Positions 16,568-25,916 of a DNA stretch of 64,000 nucleotides are shown here, in pieces. The DNA comes from Winogradskyella sp. J14-2 (lineage in GTDB: Bacteria > Bacteroidota > Bacteroidia > Flavobacteriales > Flavobacteriaceae): positions 124,001 to 188,000 of the forward strand of contig NZ_CP019388.1 in the NCBI RefSeq assembly GCF_001971725.1. The letters run 5' to 3'. Made by a program: the position numbers and the translations under genes. Positions within the stretch are counted from its first letter, which is position 1. Every line of letters begins with the position of its first letter. A model generated the notes under the pieces. That model made no database searches, was not told where the DNA came from, and worked only from the letters and a program-made list of their open reading frames with translations.

Positions 16568-19500
16568 ATGACAACAGAAGCCACTATAGAACAAGCCACC
16601 ATAGACTGGTTAGAAGACCTAGGCTATACGCATAAAGACGGTACAGCTATAGCACACCATCCTAAAGACGTTGTGCTAAAAGATGTGCTTTTGGCATTTA
16701 TACAAAAAACCTACCCACAATTATCACCAGAGTTACAAACACTTGCCGTTGGTGAGTTTACCAATAATGTGGGTGCAGACCTAGAGCATCGCAACCGTAG
16801 CTTTCACCTTAAATGCACCAAAGGCATCGATTTAGATTATGAAGATGCTCAAGGCAATGAAAAAGCGGTACATATCTATCCTATAGATTTTGAGCACCCA
16901 GAAAACAATAGCTTTTGGGCAGTCAATCAGTTCACCATTACAGGCAAAAACAAACGCAGACCAGACATTATCATTTACATCAATGGCTTGCCCTTAATTG
17001 TATTTGAGCTCAAAAATTGGTACGACCAAAACACCAATCTTAAAGAAGCACACAACCAAATAGAGCATTACATAAAAGACATTCCGCAGTTGTTTGAGTA
17101 CAACGCACTCACCATTATTAGCGATGGTAACGAAGCTCAACATGGCATGTTTAGTAGTGGTATGGAGTGGTTCGCCCCTTGGAAAAGTATCAATGGCAAA
17201 GAGACGGTTCAAGAAGACGATTTCCAAATGCACACCTTGTTGTTTGGTTTGTTTCCTAAAGAACGATTGCTCAACTACATCAAAAACTTCATCTTTCACG
17301 AAGACCATAACGGCTCGCTCATAAAAAAAGGCGCCAAATACCATCAGTTTTTTGGAGTTAACTTTGCCGTAGAAGCTGCAAAGCAATCGGTTCGTCCCTT
17401 TGGCGATGGTCGTATCGGTGTTATATGGCATACCCAAGGGTCTGGTAAAAGTATTTCAATGGCCATTTATACTGGGATTCTTAGGAGTTTACCAGAATTA
17501 AAGAATCCAACCATTGTAGTGCAGGTGGACCGTAGCGATTTAGACATGCAACTCTACGAGAATTTTGTATTGGCTAAAGATTTGGTAGGTGAGGTACAAC
17601 ATGCCGAAAGTACCAACGATTTAAGACAATTGTTATCGGCTGGTGCTGGTGGTGTGATTTTTACCACCATTGAAAAGTTCCGCCTCAAACAAACCACAGA
17701 CGACGCTTTGGGCGAATTGGAGCATCCTGTCTTATCAGAGCGTGAAAACATTATCGTCATGGCAGACGAAGCCCACAGAACCCAATACGGTTTATTAGAT
17801 GGCTTTGCGTCTAACCTCAGAAAAGCCTTGCCAAAAGCATCCTTTATTGGCTTTACAGGTACACCTGTAGATAGTAAGGATGCCGATACAGAAGAGGTCT
17901 TCGGAAATGTGATACATACCTACGATATCAAACAAGCGGTTGAAGATAAAGCCACCGTAAATATTTATTACGAACCACGTTTAGCAAAACTGCACCTTTG
18001 GAATGAGGATATAGACAAGGATGCGGATAATATATTATGGGAACAAGAAGATACAGGCAATCTTAAATGGGCAGCGATTGAAGATGCAGCAGGTAGCGAA
18101 GACCGTGTCAATAAAATTGCCAAAGACATTTTACAACATTTTACCAAACGTATAGCAACCTTAGACGGAAAAGCCATGGTCGTTTGTATGAGTCGCCGCA
18201 ATTGCGTAAAAATGTACAATGCCTTAACGGCTTTAGAGGATTGTCCAGAAGTGGCGGTAGTCATGACAGGTAATATCTCAAAAGACCCAATAGAATGGAA
18301 CGAGCATATCCGTACCAAAGATGCGACTGAAGCCTTAAAAAAACGCTTTAGAAACCTAGACGACCCTTTAAAAATTGTCATCGTGCGCGATATGTGGCTC
18401 ACAGGTTTTGATGCTCCTTGTGTACATACCATGTACGTCGATAAGATTATGAAAGGGCATAACCTAATGCAAGCCATTACACGTACCAATCGTGTATTTA
18501 AGGACAAAGAAAACGGTGTTATTGTAGATTATATTGGTATTGGCGACAACTTAAAAACAGCAACCGATAAATATACAGGAGGTGGAGGCAAGGGCAGACC
18601 AACCATTGATATGGAGCAGGCTTTAGAATTGTTTTTTAATCAGGTTGAGGTCTGTAAGGCCATGTTACCAGAAACAGTAGATTATAGTAATTGGAAGGCT
18701 TTGCGTGAAGCAGATAAAGTATTGTTAGTTAAAAATGCGGTAAATCATTTAGTAAAAGATGAGGATGAGGCTAAAGGCTTTATGAAAGAAGAGAAAAAGC
18801 TATCAGGCTTGTTATCTATAGTAAAGAGTCAGCCAGCCATTCAGGAGTTTGCAGTAGAGGTCATATTTGCACAACACGTTTCCAAAGCCGTTCGAAATGC
18901 AACAACGGTAACGTCACCAAGAGGTGGCGAAAAAGACATGATAAGGGAGTTAATAAGTCAGAGCATCGAATCCGAAAATATTGTAGATGTATTTGCTATG
19001 GCAGGTATAGAAAAGCCAGATATTTCCATATTGGATGAGACCTTTTTGCTAGGAGCCAAAAAAGAAAAAGATGGCAACGCTTTAAAAATTGAAATCATCA
19101 AGAATATTCTTAAAAATGAAATCAAACTGCGTTTACATAAAAACATCAAAAAATACACATCCCTAAAAGAGGAATTAGAAAAGGTTATTGATAAATACCA
19201 TAACAACGCCTTAGATAGTTATGCTACCATCGTGGAATTGGTAGAACGCGCACAAGAGCTCCAAAAAGACGATAAACGTACAGAAGAGTTAGGTTTATCA
19301 GAAGAAGAACTGGCCTTTTACGATATTCTGGCAGCAAAGCAAGATATCATCAAAGAAAAAGGACCAATGCAAGATATTGTGCACGGTGTAGTTAAGGCTG
19401 TAAAATCCAATTTGCAACTCGATTGGACAAAAAAGGAAAATGCCAAAGCGGCTATAAGACTAGCGGTGAAAAAAGAACTAAGAGGCAAAGTATCCATTGC

Positions 19501-19570
19501 AAAACTAAACGACATCCTAGCCGAAATCATGGAACAGGCCGAAGGGCAGTTTAGTGATTGGAGTGCATAA
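16568..19570 (+). CDS. hsdR: Type I restriction-modification system restriction/translocase subunit
   Basis: A 1,000-residue HsdR. The N-terminal nuclease domain shows D133 and E147-L-K149 (RPDIII...VFELKNW), the PD-(D/E)xK centre. The SF2 motor follows with Walker A TQGSGKS (289-295), the DEAH box (400-403), GFTGTPVDS and the late helicase motifs (MWLTGFDAP, QAITRTNR). The C-terminal helical region (about 780-1000) should bind the HsdM/HsdS core. It cuts unmodified DNA far from the target after translocation. It is split from hsdM/hsdS by 0.94 kb holding two small genes and repeats, so it probably has separate expression, which could delay restriction until modification is established. Confidence 0.95.
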   Translation: MTTEATIEQATIDWLEDLGYTHKDGTAIAHHPKDVVLKDVLLAFIQKTYPQLSPELQTLAVGEFTNNVGADLEHRNRSFHLKCTKGIDLDYEDAQGNEKAVHIYPIDFEHPENNSFWAVNQFTITGKNKRRPDIIIYINGLPLIVFELKNWYDQNTNLKEAHNQIEHYIKDIPQLFEYNALTIISDGNEAQHGMFSSGMEWFAPWKSINGKETVQEDDFQMHTLLFGLFPKERLLNYIKNFIFHEDHNGSLIKKGAKYHQFFGVNFAVEAAKQSVRPFGDGRIGVIWHTQGSGKSISMAIYTGILRSLPELKNPTIVVQVDRSDLDMQLYENFVLAKDLVGEVQHAESTNDLRQLLSAGAGGVIFTTIEKFRLKQTTDDALGELEHPVLSERENIIVMADEAHRTQYGLLDGFASNLRKALPKASFIGFTGTPVDSKDADTEEVFGNVIHTYDIKQAVEDKATVNIYYEPRLAKLHLWNEDIDKDADNILWEQEDTGNLKWAAIEDAAGSEDRVNKIAKDILQHFTKRIATLDGKAMVVCMSRRNCVKMYNALTALEDCPEVAVVMTGNISKDPIEWNEHIRTKDATEALKKRFRNLDDPLKIVIVRDMWLTGFDAPCVHTMYVDKIMKGHNLMQAITRTNRVFKDKENGVIVDYIGIGDNLKTATDKYTGGGGKGRPTIDMEQALELFFNQVEVCKAMLPETVDYSNWKALREADKVLLVKNAVNHLVKDEDEAKGFMKEEKKLSGLLSIVKSQPAIQEFAVEVIFAQHVSKAVRNATTVTSPRGGEKDMIRELISQSIESENIVDVFAMAGIEKPDISILDETFLLGAKKEKDGNALKIEIIKNILKNEIKLRLHKNIKKYTSLKEELEKVIDKYHNNALDSYATIVELVERAQELQKDDKRTEELGLSEEELAFYDILAAKQDIIKEKGPMQDIVHGVVKAVKSNLQLDWTKKENAKAAIRLAVKKELRGKVSIAKLNDILAEIMEQAEGQFSDWSA

Positions 19571-19607
19571 TATTAACTCAATAAACTAATAAAACTTATA
19601 ACCTACA

Positions 19608-20528
19608 ATGAGTACATTTTTAACAGGAGAAGCCTTAGAAAGCAAACTAACTGATATCATTTGGGAGGCTAAAAAATATGTAGTTATAGTATCACCTTTT
19701 ATAAAGTTAGATGAACATACAAAAGCGATTTTAGACAAGATAAAGCATACACCAAAAATTGCACTATATATTGTTTTTGGAAAAAACGAAGAATCAAAAT
19801 ATAATAGCTTTAAAGAAGAAGACTTTAATTATTTTAAAGAATTTAAGAATATAGTAATCCTTTACAATAAAAACCTACATGCCAAACATTATGCTAATGA
19901 GAGTGAAGGTTTAATAACATCTTTAAATCTGTATGGTTATTCTATGGTAAACAATATAGAATATGGCGTGTACTTTGCAAAAACACCACTTAATCCTATA
20001 GATAGGCTATATGAAGAAACTTATAATTATACGCATCAGTTAGTCCATAAGCTAAGCGATGTTGTATTCTTAAAAAAACCACAATTTTCTAAAGCACTAT
20101 TTGGCTTAAAAAAGGATAACATGGGCTCTAGAGTGATTTTTGATGTAACATCAAATTTTTTTAACTACTCTAATAACTATGAGAAAAAGTGTTTTGATGA
20201 TTTTGATATTGAAACAGAAACTATAATACAGAAGAAGTTTGATACAAAACCAACAAGAAATCTAGATTCTAATACTTCTAAAACGATTAAAAGAAATAAA
20301 AAACTTACAAATGAAAATTTGGGCTACTGTATAAGAACAGGCGAGAGAATACCATACAACCCAGAACAACCAATGAGTTTAGAAGCTTGGAAGGTATGGA
20401 ACCAATATAAAGACTATGATTTTCCAGAGAACTACTGTCATAAGACTGGTAAAAAATCAAATGGTCGTACTAGCATGGCAAACCCTATATTAACGTATCA
20501 AACTAAATGGACTAACGACCCTTGGTAA
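19608..20528 (+). CDS. Phospholipase D-like nuclease-type protein with Cys-rich tail
   Basis: A 306-residue protein starting 37 nt after hsdR. The N-terminal half has one PLD-type motif, LHAKHY (H91, K93) with N107 in the SLNLYGY strand, as in single-motif PLD-fold nucleases that act as dimers. The C-terminus repeats a short pattern, GYCIRTGERIPYN and NYCHKTGKKSNG, with Cys/His spacing that may bind zinc. The gene is A+T-rich compared with hsdR. PLD-like proteins are frequent partners of restriction and other defence loci; substrate and role here are unknown. Confidence 0.78.
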   Translation: MSTFLTGEALESKLTDIIWEAKKYVVIVSPFIKLDEHTKAILDKIKHTPKIALYIVFGKNEESKYNSFKEEDFNYFKEFKNIVILYNKNLHAKHYANESEGLITSLNLYGYSMVNNIEYGVYFAKTPLNPIDRLYEETYNYTHQLVHKLSDVVFLKKPQFSKALFGLKKDNMGSRVIFDVTSNFFNYSNNYEKKCFDDFDIETETIIQKKFDTKPTRNLDSNTSKTIKRNKKLTNENLGYCIRTGERIPYNPEQPMSLEAWKVWNQYKDYDFPENYCHKTGKKSNGRTSMANPILTYQTKWTNDPW

Positions 20529-20600
20529 AATTACCAATTAGATAATGTCATTCCGAGTATAGCGAAGGAATCTTATGAAAGGTATAGGTATCAATAAGTA

Positions 20601-20979
20601 GATTGCCACGCTCGTCCCTCGCTCGCAATGACAGTATCATGGTGCGCTTGCTTCGTCATTTCATTCCTCGCAATGACAGTGCTGTTTTATACTTTAGTTG
20701 TCACTGCTAGGTACGAAGTAGTCTTGTAAATGGTGATTATGATAATAAACAGATTGCCACGCTCGTCCCTCGCTCGCAATGACAGTATCATGGTGCGCTT
20801 GCTTCGTCATTTCATTCCTCGCAATGACAGTGCTGTTTTATACTTTAGTTGTCACTGCTAGGTACGAAGTAGTCTTGTAAATGGTGATGAAGATAATAAA
20901 CAGATTGCCACGCTCGTCCCTCGCTCGCAATGACAGTATCATGGTGCGCTTGCTTCGTCATTTCATTTCTCGCAATGAC
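20601..20979 (+). repeat. 151-bp tandem repeat, 2.5 copies
   Basis: Copies start at gattgccacgctcgtccct in 20601, 20752 and 20903, an exact 151-bp period; the third stops after about 76 bp. Each full copy contains two REP-like units (ending cgctcgcaatgac and cctcgcaatgac) and a unique tail (gctgttttatactttagttg...). Copies are almost identical, which points to recent duplication. Confidence 0.92.
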
Positions 20980-20985
20980 GGAGAC

Positions 20986-21018
20986 AAAAAAATCCCGTAC
21001 AGCAACACCATACGGGAT
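20986..21018 (-). terminator. Rho-independent terminator of the 21056 gene
   Basis: Read on the minus strand, ATCCCGTA, an 11-nt loop and TACGGGAT form a perfect 8-bp stem (20992-21018) followed by seven T residues (20992-20986). It ends the transcript of the gene just upstream on that strand. Confidence 0.85.
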
Positions 21019-21055
21019 ATTTGTTATTAGCTTTTGGCCGATGGCCGTTTAGCTA

Positions 21056-21856
21056 TTAGCCTGCAGTCGCAATCTTCATACTATGGCCTTGCGCCAACTC
21101 GTAGAGCTCACCATTGACCATCTGAAAAAACACAATAGCAGTACCGGCAAACAATGCTGTTGTTACTGGTATTGGGCCGTATGTGGTAAGGTTTAGAGTT
21201 AAATCCGTATCTGTACCGACCATAGCACCAAGGGCAATGGCATCGCTATAGACAATTTCACCAGCACCATTTGGGGTGTCCTCAACGGGCTCGTACGACT
21301 TAAGCGCAGGATCCCACTCATAATTGCTAACATAGCCAGCTGCTAGTGCAAGCTTGCAATGCGTAGCCCCCTCTGGTTTTTTAATATAGGTATCGGTATT
21401 AAAGTCTGGAATGCTCCAACTTACCTTATCGCGAGACGCATCAATTACAGGTCCTGTTGAAGGAGCATTAAACTGGCTGTCAAAAGGTTTTGATAGGTTG
21501 AACTGAAATCCTATAAAGGGTTCTAGGTTATCTACAAGGTTAATGTTACGCTCGCCACGTAAACCAGCACCGTTAGGTACTACACTTCTAACTTTACCAG
21601 TAATACGTGCGCTGAGGTACGTATCGGCGACTAGACGTACGATGGAAGCGAAGCTTTCTCTAAGTGCTTTACTACAGCGTGCAGCACCTCCGAACTCTTG
21701 CATGTTTTCGCGTGTACGTTTGTAAGCAGGATCGTTCATTATACGATTACGGCTTACTTGGTTCTTTGTTTTTACAAGGTTATTACCATCCTTGTTGTAG
21801 AAGGTTAAACCGTCTAAGGTTCCTTCTAATTTAATAAATGAATTATTACGTGCCAT
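21056..21856 (-). CDS. Protein of unknown function, 266 residues
   Basis: The N-terminus MARNNSFIKLEGTLDGLTFY continues with NKDGNNLVKTKNQVSRNRIMN and a basic helix. The middle includes WSIPDFNTDTYIKKPEGATH, and the C-terminal 100 residues are neutral with beta-strand character. There is no signal peptide or membrane segment. The opening (small conserved N-terminal GTLDGLTFY strand, then a basic region) is reminiscent of Bacteroidota DUF6266-type proteins, but I am not sure. It has its own terminator and a possible -7 box TATGTTTG on the minus strand (22034-22027), about 170 nt ahead. It is an isolated gene between a tandem repeat and the right repeat array. Confidence 0.7.
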   Translation of the reverse strand: MARNNSFIKLEGTLDGLTFYNKDGNNLVKTKNQVSRNRIMNDPAYKRTRENMQEFGGAARCSKALRESFASIVRLVADTYLSARITGKVRSVVPNGAGLRGERNINLVDNLEPFIGFQFNLSKPFDSQFNAPSTGPVIDASRDKVSWSIPDFNTDTYIKKPEGATHCKLALAAGYVSNYEWDPALKSYEPVEDTPNGAGEIVYSDAIALGAMVGTDTDLTLNLTTYGPIPVTTALFAGTAIVFFQMVNGELYELAQGHSMKIATAG

Positions 21857-22255
21857 AATATTGTTGATTTAGGACATCACCTAGCAATGGCATAATGCGC
21901 TAGGTACATCTGGTTAAATTTCCCAGACTCGTTCTGGGACTTTGTAAGGTATTTAGGGGAGATACAGCAATCTACAAATCCGGATTTTATAGTTAGCACA
22001 TATACGTTGGCTAAACTGCTGTGCTTCAAACATATAAAATTATTTTTTAACCAGTTACCGATTAAAGATATCATATTATCGGTAAAAAATGTATTTCATC
22101 GATGATTTTGTAATAAAGGTCTTGATATCGAGGTTTGTTTTAGAAAATGTTCAACGATACCCGAGAACCAATTAAAAATTTCGTAAAAATGATGATTCTT
22201 ACAAAAAACAGGGTTAAGTATCACATTACTAGTATTATAAGAATGTAATGTAACC

Positions 22256-23590
22256 GTCATTCCGAGGACTTATGACTCGCTTCTCGATACAATTTGCTTA
22301 AGCTTCGCTTAGGTATCTTCAATCAAAATGTATTTTGATTTCGATAGTTTCGCAAATCACTCGCTTCTCGATACAATTTGCTCATGCTTCGCAAATCACT
22401 CGAAGTGACGTTAGGGGTGTTTAGGGTATTAATGAGCAGATTGCCGCGTCGCTACGCTTCTCGCAATGACACTTCGACTGCGCTCAGTGGGACAGCACGG
22501 AATGACAAAAGCGTAATTGATTTAATAAAAAAACAGATTGCCGCGTCGCTGCGCTTCTCGCTATGACACTTCGGTTTGCGTTGTGAGGTTTCATTATTTG
22601 AAATGTATTTTGATAGTTTCGCCAATGACTTGCTTCTCGATACGATTTACTCATGATTCGCAAATCACTCGCAATGACACTTCGGTTTGCGTTGTAAGGT
22701 GTTATCATTAAAACTATATTTTGATTTTGGTAGTTTCGCCTATCATTCGCTTCTCGATACGATTTGCTCATGTTTCGCAAATCACTCGAAGTGACGTTAG
22801 GGGTGTTTAAGGTGTTATCATTAAAACTATATTTTGGTTTTGGTAGTTTCGTAAATCACTTGCTTCTCGATACGATTTGCTCATGTTTCGCAAATCACTC
22901 GAAGTGACGTTAGGGGTGTTTAGGGTATTAATGAGCAGATTGCCGCGTCGCTACGCTTCTCGCAATGACACTTCGACTGCGCTCAGTGGGACAGCACGGA
23001 ATGACAAAAGCGTAATTGATTTAATAATAAAACAGATTGCCATGTTCGTTCCTTACTCGCTTCTCGATACAATTTGCTCGTCGCCTCACAAATCACTCGA
23101 AGTGACGTTAGGGGTGGTTAGGGTGTTATCATTAAAACTATATTTTGGTTTTGGTAGTTTCGTAAATCACTTGCTTCTCGATACGATTTGCTCATGTTTC
23201 GCAAATCACTCGAAGTGACGCTTGGGGTGGTTAGGGTGTTAATAAGCAGATTGCCACGTCGCTGCGCTTCTCGCAATGACACTTCGGTTTGCGTTGTAAG
23301 GTATCATTATTAAAACTATATTTTGGTTTTGGTAGTTTTGCTAATGACGCGCTTCTCGATACGATTTGCTCATGTTTCGCAAATCACTCGAAGTGACGCT
23401 AGGGGTGGTTTTGGTTATTAATATGAAGATTGCCAAGTCGCTACGCTTCTCGCAATGACACTTCGGTTTGCGTTGTAAGGTATCATTATTAAAACTATAT
23501 TTTGGTTTTGGTAGTTTCGCAAATCACTCGAAGTGACGCTAGTTACTGCGCTATCCGTCCCTGTTTGCGTGCAGACAGGTATTCCGACTA
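22256..23590. repeat. Array of dispersed palindromic repeats, right boundary of the accessory island
   Basis: Contains the same units as 5760-7740 in the same orientation. The block at about 22375-22566 is close to a copy of 7515-7705 (REP-like unit, actgcgctcagtgggacagc, gcgtaattgatttaataaaa, REP-like unit), and a similar block recurs at about 22875-23035. It ends with a different palindrome, cctgtttgcgtgcagacagg (about 23560-23580). The 400 bp before it (21857-22255) hold no recognised gene. Confidence 0.9.
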
Positions 23591-23745
23591 CAAACGTTTG
23601 AATGTATTGAGAAGTAGTTTAGTTTTTGCCATAAAATAAATGCGTACAATAACTCATCGGTAATTGTGAAATACTCTAATGTTAACAAAACGCTAAATGT
23701 TTAATATATAATGGTTTAAGACATCCAAAAGTGTACGTTTCAACG

Positions 23746-23753
23746 TATCTTTA
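23746..23753 (+). promoter_or_regulatory. Possible -7 box for the 23775 small ORF
   Basis: TATCTTTA matches TAnnTTTG at five of six fixed positions and lies 21 nt before the ATG at 23775. No convincing TTTG was seen 19 nt upstream. Confidence 0.35.
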
Positions 23754-23774
23754 GTAACAGAAAAAAGTCTTGCT

Positions 23775-23921
23775 ATGAACACACTACAAAAACTAAGATT
23801 ACGATTACTAAAGACAGGAACACGGACCAGCACCCTGCCAGAGCCAAAGGTGGAATTATCACCTAAAGCCAAAGACGCCAACAAGACCGTTAAGGACGAT
23901 GATGCCTTTATGTTTATCTAG
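23775..23921 (+). CDS. Possible small protein, 48 residues
   Basis: An ATG frame of 48 codons coding for MNTLQKLRLRLLKTGTRTST, a Pro/Lys-rich middle (LPEPKVELSPKAKDANK) and the acidic end DDDAFMFI. It lies just outside the right repeat array, has a possible -7 box at 23746 and a purine-rich stretch (agaaaaaag) before the start. The next gene converges 18 nt beyond its stop. No family recognised; it could be a chance frame. Confidence 0.4.
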   Translation: MNTLQKLRLRLLKTGTRTSTLPEPKVELSPKAKDANKTVKDDDAFMFI

Positions 23922-23939
23922 TATACAACTAGAGCAAGA

Positions 23940-24926
23940 CTACGATTCTCTGAGCTTTACCGAAATAGGATAGTGGTCACTAAACCCATTACTATTTATT
24001 TTTTTGCCCATACCACCAAAGTTAACAGGGACACCATAGGCACCAGGCTTTACCATTTCTGGAAACCGTTCTATACCTACCGAGTTAGATACTACTTTAA
24101 TTTTGCTATTACTCTTTAGCATGTTCTCATTGGCCAGAAATTGATCGAGCATGTTAGGCTTATTTCCAAAATAAAAACTGGCAGTACCATAGTCCATCAA
24201 CGACCACATAAGGTTTAAGAAATAAGGAATACGACCACGCACCACACGTGCTCTACTGCGTAAGGCAATTGCAAAACGTGTGAGCGATTCATTAAAAGGC
24301 TCGTCGTTAAAGTCGCCCATAGCCATTACAGGCGTATCGTCACCATGAATTTCTCTTATACGCTGATGGAAATAACTCAGCGTTTCACCAGCAATCTGTC
24401 GATACCCTTCAGATTCGTACTGCCCTCCACTACGAGAAGGCCAGTGGTTGGCTATCAATACCAAGCGCTGTTGGCTTTGGCTATGACGGGTTAAAAAGTT
24501 TACCTGAAGAATATCTCTGGTGGCTGTTCGGCGTAGCACAAAATGGTCAAAAACTTTAGGCTCACCGTTTTCTTCTTCCACGCTAAAGAGATCTGCATCA
24601 TAGATAAAGGCCACATCGATACCACGGCGATCATCCGAGTCGGCATGCACTAAGGCATAATTTCGATTCAACATACCCATTTTCTGAATCAACATATGAA
24701 GTACGTGGGCATTTTCAACTTCACAGACTCCAAGAATATCAGGACCGTTGCCATCATTTAATTGTATAATAATACGATTGAGTTGTTCTAACTTTTGATT
24801 CAGTTGGGTTGGTCCCCAACCTTTAACATCACTGCCAATGGCACGTTGCAGTTTTTCGGTGCGCCTAGGCGTGTGTTCAATATCAAAGAGGTTTTCTAAA
24901 TTCCAGAATGTAATGTGGTAGTCCAT
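23940..24926 (-). CDS. Endonuclease/exonuclease/phosphatase family protein
   Basis: A 328-residue EEP-fold protein with all family motifs: N9 and E11 (FWNLENLFD), E69 (GVCEVEN), N160-H161 (ANHWPSRSGG), D205 and N207 (MGDFND) and a final SDHYP near 317. Such enzymes use a metal to hydrolyse phosphodiesters; substrates range from DNA to phosphoinositides and cannot be told here. There is no signal peptide, so it is probably cytoplasmic. A good Bacteroidota promoter precedes it. Confidence 0.9.
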   Translation of the reverse strand: MDYHITFWNLENLFDIEHTPRRTEKLQRAIGSDVKGWGPTQLNQKLEQLNRIIIQLNDGNGPDILGVCEVENAHVLHMLIQKMGMLNRNYALVHADSDDRRGIDVAFIYDADLFSVEEENGEPKVFDHFVLRRTATRDILQVNFLTRHSQSQQRLVLIANHWPSRSGGQYESEGYRQIAGETLSYFHQRIREIHGDDTPVMAMGDFNDEPFNESLTRFAIALRSRARVVRGRIPYFLNLMWSLMDYGTASFYFGNKPNMLDQFLANENMLKSNSKIKVVSNSVGIERFPEMVKPGAYGVPVNFGGMGKKINSNGFSDHYPISVKLRES

Positions 24927-24979
24927 ATCAGTTGTTGTTGTGGGATACGGCTAATAATTAGTTGGTTATAGCGGATGTT

Positions 24980-25010
24980 TAAAAGTAGTGGATTTTGGAC
25001 TAAAAACAAA
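24980..25010 (-). promoter_or_regulatory. Bacteroidota promoter of the EEP-family gene
   Basis: On the minus strand TTTG (25010-25007) is followed after exactly 19 nt by TACTTTTA (24987-24980), close to the consensus TTTG-N19-TAnnTTTG. The leader would be about 45 nt. Confidence 0.6.
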
Positions 25011-25126
25011 ATGGATATTGTAACTTAAGATTCAGTGATACACGGTGGAAATGTAACAGAGATTTAGTATACTTGTTGTGCAAAATCATATAATGAATCC
25101 GTTACATTTGATTTCAAAACTATAAT

Positions 25127-25260
25127 CAAATGTCAGTTCGCGTAATTCTGAGCCACTAAAAATTGTATCGAGAACCATTTTAAAGTGAAACACTCTATTC
25201 TGGATACAGATTTTACGCTCTATCAATCGTAAAATCCACTCGAATTGACGAGTTTTATCA
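25127..25260. repeat. Decayed dispersed-repeat copies in a 365-bp gap
   Basis: The gap between the EEP gene and the 25292 gene holds diverged copies of the tcgagaac / cactcgaattgacg repeat family (tgtcagttcgcgtaattctg, attgtatcgagaacc, ccactcgaattgacg). A better-kept copy is at 47093-47163. A TACATTTG box at 25103-25110 could be a promoter for the next gene with a long leader. Confidence 0.5.
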
Positions 25261-25291
25261 AAATAAACAACGGAAAAAAATAAAGTTGACT

Positions 25292-25816
25292 ATGAAATTA
25301 TTAGGAATAGGATCGCGTATTAATCATGCAGAACATGGCAAAGGAGTCGTAACCAATGTGACCTCAAAACACTATTGGGTGACGTTTATAGATAAAGGAT
25401 TAGAAACCTTGGAGCTCGATGACGACTTTGAAGTTATTGAAGCTGCGGAAGATGATGTAGATACCGTAAGTTTTTACGAGGTTGAAAAAAGCCTAAAGTC
25501 TATTTTGAAGAAATGGTCTGACGTCTCTGAGGTGGTTTCTATTGCCGATAAATGGAAAGGTGGAAAGCTCATTCTTGAACCTGGTGACACTAATCTACAA
25601 GGCAAAGAACTGCCAATAGATACTTTTTTTCATAAGATTACCATGGTACGTGATCGTTTACGCGTGATGGAACAGAAAATCAATTCTAGTAGCTTAGATG
25701 AACAAGAGAAAATTGATTTGCAGCAATACATTACCAGAAGCTACGGAAGTTTAACGAGCTTTAATGTGTTGTTTAAACTGAAAAGCCAACAGTTTGTAGG
25801 GCAGCGGTCTAAGTAG
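25292..25816 (+). CDS. Conserved-type protein of unknown function, 174 residues
   Basis: Starts MKLLGIGSRINHAEHGKGVV, which reads like a small SH3/CarD-like beta-barrel binding module (G.G.Ri.H..hGkGvVt.v...yw.V.F.dkG...l), up to about residue 50. After an acidic linker comes a helical C-terminal half with VRDRLRVMEQKINSS. I chose the ATG at 25292 over a TTG two codons upstream. There is no signal peptide or membrane segment. The N-terminal module hints at nucleic acid or protein binding, which is inference only. Confidence 0.75.
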   Translation: MKLLGIGSRINHAEHGKGVVTNVTSKHYWVTFIDKGLETLELDDDFEVIEAAEDDVDTVSFYEVEKSLKSILKKWSDVSEVVSIADKWKGGKLILEPGDTNLQGKELPIDTFFHKITMVRDRLRVMEQKINSSSLDEQEKIDLQQYITRSYGSLTSFNVLFKLKSQQFVGQRSK

Positions 25817-25868
25817 TGGTTAGTAGTTAGTATTGAGTATTGAGTATTGAGTAGTTAGTAGTTAGTAG
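25817..25868. repeat. Short TTAGTAG / TATTGAG heptamer tract
   Basis: Directly after a stop codon, 7-bp units (TTAGTAG, TATTGAG) repeat about seven times. It is a shorter relative of the tract at 5635-5755. Confidence 0.8.
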
Positions 25869-25916
25869 GCAGTCTCTGTAATTTGATACTTCTATCTAAC
25901 AGTACTAATTAATTCA

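Noticed and set aside
21877..22074. 65-residue minus-strand frame upstream of the 266-residue gene
   Set aside because: No family pattern, no clear start signal, and it overlaps the probable promoter and leader of the next gene.
23560..23580. Attachment site or integron-like recombination site
   Set aside because: cctgtttgcgtgcagacagg is only a short palindrome of a dispersed type; there is no integrase and no matching site at the other end of the island.
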